Origin: Treponema sp.
GTDB taxonomy: Bacteria > Spirochaetota > Spirochaetia > Treponematales > Treponemataceae
Direction of reading: 5' to 3'
DNA length: 23,517 bases
Assembly: GCA_024691105.1 (NCBI GenBank)
Contig: JAILNY010000072.1
Coordinates: 1 to 23,517 of the forward strand
Part shown: positions 1-5,976 of the stretch, in pieces
Position numbering within the stretch: the first letter of the stretch is position 1
Layout of the letters: every line of letters starts with the position of its first letter
Notes under the pieces: model-generated
The model's input: only the letters and a program-made list of their open reading frames with translations
Databases searched by the model: none
What the model was told of the DNA's origin: nothing
Program-made: the position numbers and the translations under genes

Positions 1-28
1 TAAAATATTCATCAGCTATATCTTTCAT
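1..28 (-). CDS. 5' end of a gene running off the left edge
   Basis: Only the first nine codons are inside the window and read MKDIADEYF. The start is supported by a strong ribosome binding site, AAGGAG at 35-40 on the minus strand, six bases before the ATG. The product cannot be named. It lies downstream of the broken secreted-protein gene on the same strand, so the two could share a transcript. Confidence 0.5.
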
Positions 29-102
29 TTTATTCTCCTTGACTTACAGGCGGCTTCACACTTGCACTAATGTGTTACGCAGGGAATTAAAATCTTTACA
101 AA

Positions 103-457
103 TTATTTTTCAATTAGTTTTAGATATCCTGGATTTTTTCCTTTGAAGAGTCGAGTTTTAGAGTTTTTATATACTTTAGTAAAATCTTCATGTGGTACTA
201 GATTTTCTTCTTCTGTATATTCTTCCTGAAAAATAAATAGTTTTACCATTTCATCTTTAGCTTCTTTTGGAATATCTGTAATAGTTAAAGATACTTCATT
301 TTCATAAGAAATTTCCATATAAATGTTGTTTATGAAAATTTAAAAAGAATATAATTTAACTGATTTTCTTCATCTATAAGTTTTATAGTTTTCTCTTGCG
401 CAAAAATACAAAATATTGAACTAAAACAAAAAGTAAAAATAAAATTCTTTTTCTCAT
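103..457 (-). pseudogene. Frameshifted small secreted protein
   Basis: An ATG at 457, preceded by a good ribosome binding site (AGAGGG, about four bases away), opens a 24-codon frame ending at 383. It begins MRKRILFLLFVLV, the core of a signal peptide. One missing T near 419-421 would continue into a second frame reading SIFCIFAQEKTIKLIDEENQ, with a likely signal-peptidase site after IFAQ, until a stop at 330-332. One more missing base in the AAATTTT run near 336-342 would join the third frame, whose open part contains 71 codons from 318 and stops at 103. The repaired protein would be roughly 118 residues, secreted and of unknown function. Either two single-base deletions inactivated it or they are homopolymer sequencing errors. 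An alternative reading is that only the 71-codon piece (103-318) is a gene, but it has no visible ribosome binding site. Confidence 0.5.
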
Positions 458-473
458 AAAACCCTCTACAATC

Positions 474-502
474 AGTTTAGCATATATAATTTTCTGCAAC
501 AA
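474..502 (-). promoter_or_regulatory. Possible promoter of the broken secreted gene
   Basis: On the minus strand TTGTTG (497-502) and TAAACT (474-479) are 17 bases apart, and a TG one base before the -10 makes it an extended -10. The expected start of transcription is about ten bases before the ATG at 457, just in front of its ribosome binding site. The -35 match is weak. Confidence 0.35.
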
Positions 503-534
503 AATATTAGTCTGCAAACAATCTTTATTTTCCT

Positions 535-975
535 TTACTCTATCAACTCACCTTTCTTTAATAGAATAACAATAATTCCATCATCTTCCTGATAAGCCGT
601 TTTGTATTCGCATTTTACTAAAACCTGCTTTCCGATATATGACTCATCTATATGATCTTTCATTGCTATCTGTAAAAAATTTTGCGTATAAGTACTTTTA
701 CAAATATCATCTATTGTCAGTCCAAAATGAATTGTACACTTGTCGTCTTTGTAAGATTCTATCGGATATTCAATATCCACAATAATTCCTGAATAATAAA
801 TTATTGAATTTTGATATTTCGTTTGAGCCTTTTCAAAATCCATTTTAAAATCTTCATAAATTTCAGATTCTCTAAATTCATATTCAGAACGAACTTGTTC
901 TTTACAGCCAGCATTTATTACAAATGAGATTGCTAATAAAATAAATATAAAAAAGCTTTTTCCTTTTTCTTTCAT
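535..975 (-). CDS. Small lipoprotein, possible OB-fold
   Basis: The preferred start is the ATG at 975, giving 146 residues, because it is preceded by AAGG and directly begins a signal peptide (MKEKGKSFF...). A lipobox (INAGC) puts the lipid-bearing cysteine at residue 24, so the protein is expected to be anchored to a membrane. The mature part has alternating hydrophobic strands around GIIVDIE, GLTIDDI, KQVLVKCEY and IIVILLKKGE. That spacing recalls the tRNA_anti-like OB-fold family found in secreted bacterial proteins; this is a resemblance, not a firm match. The start lies two bases after the stop of the PrsW-type gene, so the two are probably co-transcribed. Function is unknown. Confidence 0.7.
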   Translation of the reverse strand: MKEKGKSFFIFILLAISFVINAGCKEQVRSEYEFRESEIYEDFKMDFEKAQTKYQNSIIYYSGIIVDIEYPIESYKDDKCTIHFGLTIDDICKSTYTQNFLQIAMKDHIDESYIGKQVLVKCEYKTAYQEDDGIIVILLKKGELIE

Positions 976-977
976 TC

Positions 978-1646
978 TTACCTTAAACTTTCCTTTACCC
1001 GTACATAACAAATTCTGCACTCAACAATTAAAAGCAGAATCGCTACAAAAGAAAAAAGGTTCATTGGTTTTGGCATGATCCAGAAAAAATCGTAAAGCCC
1101 GTGAATTACAACAGTGTACACAAAAGCACTCCAGCGCGGTTTCTTTTTGAAAACTGAATATACAAAAAGACCTGAAAGTCCTGCGCAAAAAGTGTGAATT
1201 ACTATCGAAGTAAACGTCCTGATATAAATCATATAAAGTAAAACTTCGCCACCGCGCAAGCTTGCTTTCTGGATTGAATTCACTAGATAAACGACAGATT
1301 CAAAACAGCCTAAAAAGAGGCCGGCAAGCATTGCATAAAAGAACATCTGTTTTGCATTGATATTTTTCTTAGGGAATATAAACAGCGTTGCGCATTTTAT
1401 TCCCTCTTCAATCAATCCATATAAAATCAATGCACGAATCAAAAGCGAAAAAAAAGCCTGATCCTTAAAAATAAAAAGTTCACCACATAGCTGCTGAATA
1501 ATCGTAATCGGAATTAATGCGATAAGCCCGACAAGACAGGCAATAAGTTCTTTAATGACAGAAATATCGTCGACTAAAATTTTAAATAAAGCAAACGCAG
1601 TCAAAAACGGAATAAAACATAATATTATGGCTGAGTAAACGTTCAT
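978..1646 (-). CDS. prsW: PrsW-type intramembrane protease
   Basis: The 222-residue protein is almost entirely hydrophobic, with about seven membrane spans. It carries the conserved residues of the PrsW (M82/CPBP-like) glutamic protease family: EExxK at residues 80-84, a glutamate in CFES (116) in the next span, histidine 151, and HGLYDF with His182 and Asp186. PrsW proteins cleave membrane proteins such as anti-sigma factors; the substrate here is not evident. The ATG at 1646 is preferred over an upstream TTG at 1685, because a promoter (-35 TTGCAA, -10 TATTCT) lies between them and ends six bases before the ATG. No ribosome binding site is present, so the message may be leaderless. A lipoprotein gene follows two bases later and may be functionally linked. 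Confidence 0.72.
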   Translation of the reverse strand: MNVYSAIILCFIPFLTAFALFKILVDDISVIKELIACLVGLIALIPITIIQQLCGELFIFKDQAFFSLLIRALILYGLIEEGIKCATLFIFPKKNINAKQMFFYAMLAGLFLGCFESVVYLVNSIQKASLRGGEVLLYMIYIRTFTSIVIHTFCAGLSGLFVYSVFKKKPRWSAFVYTVVIHGLYDFFWIMPKPMNLFSFVAILLLIVECRICYVRVKESLR

Positions 1647-1652
1647 AAAATC

Positions 1653-1681
1653 AGAATACAATAATGGTTGGACTTTTGCAA
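1653..1681 (-). promoter_or_regulatory. Promoter of the PrsW-type gene, apparently leaderless
   Basis: On the minus strand TTGCAA (1676-1681), a 17-base spacer and TATTCT (1653-1658) are followed by exactly six bases and the ATG at 1646. Transcription would start at or next to the start codon. It interleaves with the opposing aroK promoter. Confidence 0.5.
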
Positions 1682-1697
1682 TCAAGCAAGATATAAT
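1668..1697 (+). promoter_or_regulatory. Promoter of the shikimate-kinase-like gene, apparently leaderless
   Basis: TTGGAC (1668-1673), an 18-base spacer and a perfect TATAAT (1692-1697) are followed by six bases and the ATG at 1704. There is no room for an untranslated leader or a ribosome binding site. Confidence 0.65.
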
Positions 1698-1703
1698 TAG
1701 AGT

Positions 1704-2285
1704 ATGAATTTTTCTAAATCAATTATTTTGGTGGGAATAAAACACTCAGGCAAATCTACTCAGGGCAAGGCCCTTGCATCTCTTTTAAATTGCAGCTTCT
1801 ATGACACAGACGATGTTATTCAGGAGCTTACCGGAAAATCTCCGCGCGCAATTTATAACGAAGAAGGCAAAGAATCCTTTTTAGGCGCCGAAAAACTTGC
1901 GTGCCAGCATCTTAAAACAATTCTCGAAAAAGAACAGATTGTAGTTGCGACAGGCGGGGGAATCTGCGAAAACGACGAAGCAATCCGATTCCTTAATACA
2001 AACTCAATTTTTGTATATTTATCTGTTTCAGAAAAAACTGCCGCCGACAGAATTATCCGCGAGGCAAAAACTGACGGCGACAAAATCACAGACCAGAACT
2101 CTCTGCCGTCTTACATAGCCAAAAAAAATCCGTGCACCATTTCTGATGCACGGAACATTTTCCATACCTTTTACGAAGAACGGACCCAAAAGTATTCAAT
2201 GCTTGCAGATATTACAATTGAGCAGGGCTCACTTTCTGCAGCTGAAATTACAAAAAAAATAAAAGCCGCACTTCCTAAAGACTAG
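1704..2285 (+). CDS. aroK: Shikimate kinase-like P-loop kinase
   Basis: The 193-residue protein has the layout of the shikimate/gluconate kinase group. There is a P-loop GIKHSGKST (11-19), DTDD at 34-37 giving the acidic residues for magnesium and substrate, and ATGGG at 82-86. A C-terminal RxxxY-x-x-x-AD motif (ERTQKYSMLAD) supplies one substrate arginine. In shikimate kinases a conserved arginine (FR in the motif GExxFRxxE) and a lid arginine (RPLL) also bind shikimate. Here the first is replaced by Leu60 (ESFLGAE) and I see no RPLL-like lid. It would phosphorylate shikimate in chorismate synthesis if canonical, but another small hydroxy-compound is possible. It is isolated from other aromatic pathway genes and its start codon lies directly after a -10 box. 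Confidence 0.7.
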   Translation: MNFSKSIILVGIKHSGKSTQGKALASLLNCSFYDTDDVIQELTGKSPRAIYNEEGKESFLGAEKLACQHLKTILEKEQIVVATGGGICENDEAIRFLNTNSIFVYLSVSEKTAADRIIREAKTDGDKITDQNSLPSYIAKKNPCTISDARNIFHTFYEERTQKYSMLADITIEQGSLSAAEITKKIKAALPKD

Positions 2286-2292
2286 CTGTGTA

Positions 2293-2325
2293 ATAAAGGG
2301 CGCGATCGCTGATTGCGCCCTTTAT
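2293..2325. terminator. Convergent terminator between aroK and slyD
   Basis: A perfect 11-bp stem (ATAAAGGGCGC at 2293-2303 with GCGCCCTTTAT at 2315-2325) around an 11-base loop lies between two converging stop codons. The stem ends are A/T-rich in both directions, so it can act for both genes, although neither side has a long uninterrupted T run. Confidence 0.65.
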
Positions 2326-2327
2326 CT

Positions 2328-2894
2328 TTAGCCGTTACAGCCTCCGCATCCACAGCCATCACCACAACCTCCGTCGCCGCAATCGCTGCCACAGTCACCA
2401 CCGCAGCCTCCGCAACCGCCACCACATCCGCCGCAGCCAGATGTCATCTGCTCTTTTTCCTGATCAGTTAAATCACGAACCTCTACAACTTCAACATCAA
2501 AAGTCAAATCTTTTCCAGCAAGTTCATGATTTGCGTCTACTGTAATCTTATCATCCGTAATCTTTTTTACAGTCACAATTGTCGGGCCCATTGGACCATC
2601 TGCCTGGAACTGCATTCCAACTTCAATTTCAACTGAGCTGTCAAACTGAGTCTTTGGAACTTCTACCAAAAGCTTTTCATCATATTCGCCGTAAGCATCT
2701 TTTGCCGCAATCGTAGTTTTAAATTTTGCACCAGCTTCTTTACCTTCAAGCTCAGCTTCAAGGCCCTTAATAAGATATCCGTTTCCATGAACATACATCA
2801 AAGGTTCTGTTTCCTTTGATGAATCTATCTGTTTGCCTTCATTATCTGTCAGAACATAATGAATTTTTACAACCTTGTCTTTTTCTATTTTCAT
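2328..2894 (-). CDS. slyD: SlyD-type FKBP peptidyl-prolyl isomerase with cysteine-rich tail
   Basis: Residues 1-80 and 118-140 form the split FKBP fold of SlyD proteins (KIHYVLTDNEGKQID, GLEAELEGKEAG, AYGEY). Residues 81-117 form the inserted-flap chaperone domain. SlyD proteins fold proline-containing clients and, in enterobacteria, hold nickel through a histidine-rich tail. Here the tail (residues 152-188) is made of glycine and cysteine with no histidine: ten cysteines at 154, 157, 161, 164, 168, 172, 177, 181, 183 and 186. It is therefore a likely soft-metal (Ni, Zn, Cu) or thiol-reactive tail. The protein has no signal peptide and should be cytosolic. The ATG follows AAAGGAAAG. It lies downstream of the NifU-like gene but a terminator-like hairpin separates them. 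Confidence 0.88.
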   Translation of the reverse strand: MKIEKDKVVKIHYVLTDNEGKQIDSSKETEPLMYVHGNGYLIKGLEAELEGKEAGAKFKTTIAAKDAYGEYDEKLLVEVPKTQFDSSVEIEVGMQFQADGPMGPTIVTVKKITDDKITVDANHELAGKDLTFDVEVVEVRDLTDQEKEQMTSGCGGCGGGCGGCGGDCGSDCGDGGCGDGCGCGGCNG

Positions 2895-2908
2895 CTTCTT
2901 TCCTTTCT

Positions 2909-2940
2909 AAAAAAAACGCGCGACCATTTTTTGTCGTGCG
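2909..2940 (-). terminator. Terminator-like hairpin between the NifU-like gene and slyD
   Basis: On the minus strand an eight-base stem with one mismatch (CGCACGAC / GTCGCGCG, 2917-2940, eight-base loop) is followed directly by eight T (2909-2916). It looks like an intrinsic terminator for the NifU-like gene. It also sits immediately before the slyD ribosome binding site, so it could act on slyD expression. Confidence 0.6.
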
Positions 2941-2972
2941 ATTTTATCTGCGCTTTTTTACGTAAATTTTTT

Positions 2973-3212
2973 TTACTGAACCTGAACTACTTCTGTAACT
3001 TCAGGACAAGCATCTTTAAGATATGCTTCAATTCCCATCTTAAGAGTCATCGTTGCCATTGGACAAGCGCCGCATGCTCCTGTCAATCTAAGATGAACTC
3101 TTTTCTGATCATCAATTTCAACAAGTTCCATATCTCCGCCATCTGCCTGTAACTGAGGACGATACATATCTAATGCTTCTTTAATTAATGCTTCTGTTTT
3201 GCTGTCTACCAT
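2973..3212 (-). CDS. NifU-like C-terminal domain Fe-S scaffold protein
   Basis: This 79-residue protein is a stand-alone NifU C-terminal (Nfu-type) domain. It begins with an amphipathic helix followed by LQADGGDMELV and contains the metal-binding CxxC at Cys47 and Cys50 (TGACGACPMA). Such proteins carry or transfer iron-sulfur clusters in the cytosol. Length is normal for the short Nfu form. The start is supported by AAGGAG seven bases upstream and by a promoter at 3279-3307, giving a leader of about 60 bases. No other Fe-S assembly gene is in the window. Confidence 0.9.
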   Translation of the reverse strand: MVDSKTEALIKEALDMYRPQLQADGGDMELVEIDDQKRVHLRLTGACGACPMATMTLKMGIEAYLKDACPEVTEVVQVQ

Positions 3213-3278
3213 AAAAATACTCCTTATAAAAATTGCCGCGATAAAAACTTTTCCTGCGCCACTTTCGAACGCTGCTAA

Positions 3279-3307
3279 ATTATATAGATATTATTTACTT
3301 TTGAAAA
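3279..3307 (-). promoter_or_regulatory. Promoter of the NifU-like gene
   Basis: On the minus strand TTTTCA (3302-3307), 17 bases, then a perfect TATAAT (3279-3284). It lies across the end of the preceding GNAT gene and would start transcription near 3272. Confidence 0.55.
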
Positions 3308-4224
3308 TACGAAATCATATATTTTCCAATTTCTTTGTATCCAAGTTTCGCATAAACTTTTTTAGCACTTTCGTTGTGAATTTTCACAAATAAATTTGAT
3401 TCTTTATTTTGTGCCTTAATATACCTTAAAAGATGAAGCATCACATAAAACATAATTCCCTTGTTACGCTCTTCTTTGCAGGTATAAACTCCGCCAATCT
3501 GGCAATATACATTTCCACATGCATTAGTCGCCGCTTTTGCTACTGCCTTAAGTATTCCTTCCTGCATTTTATAAGCTACAAAAACAGTATGAGTATTAAG
3601 AGTTTTACTCAATATAAACCTGATTATTCTGTCGTTTTCAACATTTTCAGTTATCGCAACTTCTTCTGTTCTGTAACCTCGCTCAAGCTCAATCAAATTT
3701 TCTGCATCTTCACTGGAACATTTTCTTACAATCACATCATTGCGTTCTTCTATCGGTTTAGAAAATAATTCTCCACGCAAATCATTTTTCAAAAGCTTAT
3801 ATTCATTTTCTGCAATCTTTATTTTTCCGCATTCTTCTAAAATTGAATTTATATATTTTCCGCCGTCGTATTCACCATAAATGCAAAATAATTTTTGCAC
3901 GCTTAAAAATTCTTTTACAACATCACGCAATTCTTTCAGTTGAATTTCATCAAACAAAAAATTTTCTTTATCTTTTAAAAACGGAATAAAATGAAAAAGT
4001 GTAGATTTGTTTCTTAAATAAAATAAAGCGCATAAGACATCAGTTTGTGTTTCTTTTAAAACATAAATGTCTTCAGCGCTTTTTAAAAGTTGTTCCATTA
4101 AGGCAGTACATTCAATTTCACTCTTTTGAGCAAACTGTACTGCCTTGCCTCTCTCATTTTCAGAAAGAGGCAGAATCTTAAAGTTAGTCTTCAAGTGCTT
4201 TATATTTTGCAAACTGTTCAACAA
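3295..4224 (-). CDS. GNAT-family N-acetyltransferase
   Basis: Residues about 165-309 form a GNAT domain. The acetyl-CoA binding strand and loop are seen in QIGGVYTCKEERNKGI (the RxxGI form of the R/Q-x-x-G-x-G/A loop). The last part, LFVKIHNESAKKVYAKLGYKEIG, is the typical motif B ending with the asparagine-x-x-A-x-x-x-Y pattern. Residues 1-160 form a separate region of unknown role. The substrate cannot be told. The ATG at 4224 lies 41 bases inside the end of the putP frame and has no clear ribosome binding site; in-frame TTG codons shortly downstream are alternatives, so the start is uncertain. It may depend on translation through the end of putP. Confidence 0.75.
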   Translation of the reverse strand: MLNSLQNIKHLKTNFKILPLSENERGKAVQFAQKSEIECTALMEQLLKSAEDIYVLKETQTDVLCALFYLRNKSTLFHFIPFLKDKENFLFDEIQLKELRDVVKEFLSVQKLFCIYGEYDGGKYINSILEECGKIKIAENEYKLLKNDLRGELFSKPIEERNDVIVRKCSSEDAENLIELERGYRTEEVAITENVENDRIIRFILSKTLNTHTVFVAYKMQEGILKAVAKAATNACGNVYCQIGGVYTCKEERNKGIMFYVMLHLLRYIKAQNKESNLFVKIHNESAKKVYAKLGYKEIGKYMISYFQK

Positions 4225-5736
4225 CCTGCTGATCTTTCTTTGTCAAAAGACTTACAACAACTGTAACAATCAGACAAACAACAAATGCAGGAACAATTTC
4301 ATACAATCCAAAAATCGGATGTACCTTTGCAGGGATATAGTGCCATACAACATCAACTACACCGCCACAGAATAAACCTGCAACCGCACCTGCTGCTGTT
4401 GTACCTTTCCAGTAAAGTGCAAGAAGAATTATCGGACCAAATGTTCCACCAAATCCTGACCATGCAAATGATACAAGACCAAATATAGAAGAATTAGGAT
4501 TCAACGAAAGAAGCAATGCAATCAAAGCAATAAGGAATACTGTAAAGCGGCTTACAGTTAATACTTCTTTTTCATCAGCATCTTTTTTAATAAGTCCCTT
4601 AAAAATATCCTGGCTTACTGCAGAAGAAGCTGCCAAAAGCTGAGAGTCTGCTGTCGACATAGAAGCTGCAAGAATTGCACAAGGAAAATTCCTGCAATAA
4701 ATGCCGGATACATATTCTGCATTGTCGCAGAGAATACAGTTTCAGCATCTCCACCTGTAAAGCCAGAAAGAACTTCACCTGTTCCAAGAATTATTCCATG
4801 GTTAAAAAGATATGCAGTTCCAAGTGTACCAATGATAAATGCACCAATGTAAGCAACAATCATCCAGATAATTCCGATTCTTCTTGCCTTTGTAATTTCA
4901 GCATTAGAACGGATTCCCATAAAGCGTACAATGATGTGCGGCATACCAAAATATCCAAGACCCCATGCAAGAGCAGAAACAATTCCCATTCCTTTATAAG
5001 AAGAGTTTCCTATGAATGAATTCTTTAATGCTTCACCAAACTGTCCGGCAACTGCAGATGCGTTAAAGTTCTTTACCTGTTCAATTGAATTATTAATTCC
5101 GCCAAGTGCAAATACTGCAATAATACTTGATACAACAAATGCAATAAAAATCAAAGTTCCCTGAACAAAGTCTGTTTTACAAACGGCTGTGTAACCACCA
5201 GTAATTGTGTAACAAAGAATTACAACAAGACCAATTGCAAGACCTGCATGATATGGAAGTCCAAATACAGAATTAAAAAGCTTTGCACATGCAACAAATC
5301 CAGAAGCTGTATAAATTGTAAAGAACAATACAATAAAGATTACAGAAATTACAGAAAGAAGATGTGACTTGTCGTTAAAGCGGTTTGAAAGGAATTCTGG
5401 AATTGTAATTGAATCACCATAAACAATAGAACATTTGCGCAAAGGTTTTGCAACAAAAAGCCAGCTCAAATAAGTTCCGGCAATAAGACCAAGTGCAGTC
5501 CAGAAAGTCTCCTGAACACCACCAAGATAACAAAGACCAGGAAGTCCCATCAAAAGCCATGCTGACGAGTCAGAAGCTTCGGCACTAAGTGCTGTTACCC
5601 AAGGACCAACCTTACGTCCGCCCAAAAAGAAGTCTGCAGAACTGTTGTTCTTGCTTGCGCTTCTTAATCCGATGTAAATCATAAACCCAAGATACAAAAC
5701 AAAGGCAATGATTTTTGCAACAAATTGAATTGTCAT
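4184..5736 (-). pseudogene. putP: PutP-type sodium/proline symporter with one frameshift
   Basis: The two reading frames together give a full-length protein of about 517 residues of the sodium:solute symporter family (SSSF), with about 13 membrane spans. PutP hallmarks are present: SADFFLGGRKVGPW, and SDSSAWLLMGLPG with the serine/aspartate of the sodium site. The ATG at 5736 follows GTGGAG, which is better than the in-frame codon at 5769. After about residue 350 the first frame runs into LVQFLQLLCRQ and stops at 4615. The second frame supplies the expected AILAASMSTADSQLL, the conserved span-9 sequence. One missing base at about 4678-4681 (CTTG-TGCA where CTTGCTGCA is expected) explains the break. 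The rest of both halves is intact, so this is either a recent mutation or a sequencing error. If intact, it would import proline. Confidence 0.85.
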
Positions 5737-5812
5737 ATACAACTCCACTTTTATATTTTCCGCGATCAAACCGCGCTTACTTTTTTATAACTTTTTTGGA
5801 CACGAGTCCACG

Positions 5813-5838
5813 CAACCAGTCTAATTTCTAAAACTATG
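5813..5838. repeat. 26-bp direct repeat, copy 1
   Basis: This 26-base stretch is identical to 5951-5976, 138 bases away. It covers the last five codons, the stop and eight bases past the stop of the DUF711 gene. Copy 1 belongs to a leftover gene tail. Confidence 0.9.
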
Positions 5839-5865
5839 AATCGGCGCAGGAATTCTTCCACCGCG
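5821..5865 (-). pseudogene. Remnant 3' end of a second DUF711 gene
   Basis: On the minus strand these bases encode RGGRIPAPIHSFRN and a TAG stop, the same residues as the end of the intact DUF711 gene at 5959. The last five codons and the stop are identical in DNA. The eight codons before them (IPAPIRGG region) all differ only at synonymous sites, for example ATT for ATA, GCG for GCA and AGA for CGT. Upstream of the arginine similarity ends and an in-frame stop is met. This pattern is that of a once-functional, diverged homologue of which only the tail remains, not of a simple recent tandem duplication. Confidence 0.8.
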
Positions 5866-5950
5866 GTGTTACCCGCAAGCCGCGCGAGCGGCGTGTTAAT
5901 AATTTCCTTGCAGAGCCAACCGCGGCATTTTTACAACCGTGACCAATTCT
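5866..5950. other. GC-rich spacer with small palindromes between the two DUF711 tails
   Basis: This stretch is clearly richer in GC than the surroundings. The palindrome CACCGCGGTG (5859-5868) overlaps its left edge. A small hairpin GCCGC-GCGA-GCGGC lies at 5879-5892. No coding frame related to DUF711 was recognised in it and it has no T run, so it is not a convincing terminator. It may be the scar of a deletion or a small inserted palindromic element. Confidence 0.4.
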
Positions 5951-5976
5951 CAACCAGTCTAATTTCTAAAACTATG
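5951..5976. repeat. 26-bp direct repeat, copy 2
   Basis: This is identical to 5813-5838. It forms the last five codons, the stop and the first eight downstream bases of the intact DUF711 gene. Confidence 0.9.

Noticed and set aside
41..102. Promoter or attachment site upstream of the left-edge gene
   Set aside because: Only a poor -10 (TAACAC) and a weak ACAC/GTGT pairing were seen; neither is better than chance.
4674..4685. Programmed frameshift in putP
   Set aside because: No slippery heptamer, downstream structure or internal Shine-Dalgarno was found, and the family does not use frameshifting. A simple base loss or read error is more likely.
5796..5810. TGGAC-ACGA-GTCCA hairpin near the putP start as a terminator for the DUF711 gene
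   Set aside because: On the minus strand it is followed by A rather than T, and the stem is only five pairs.
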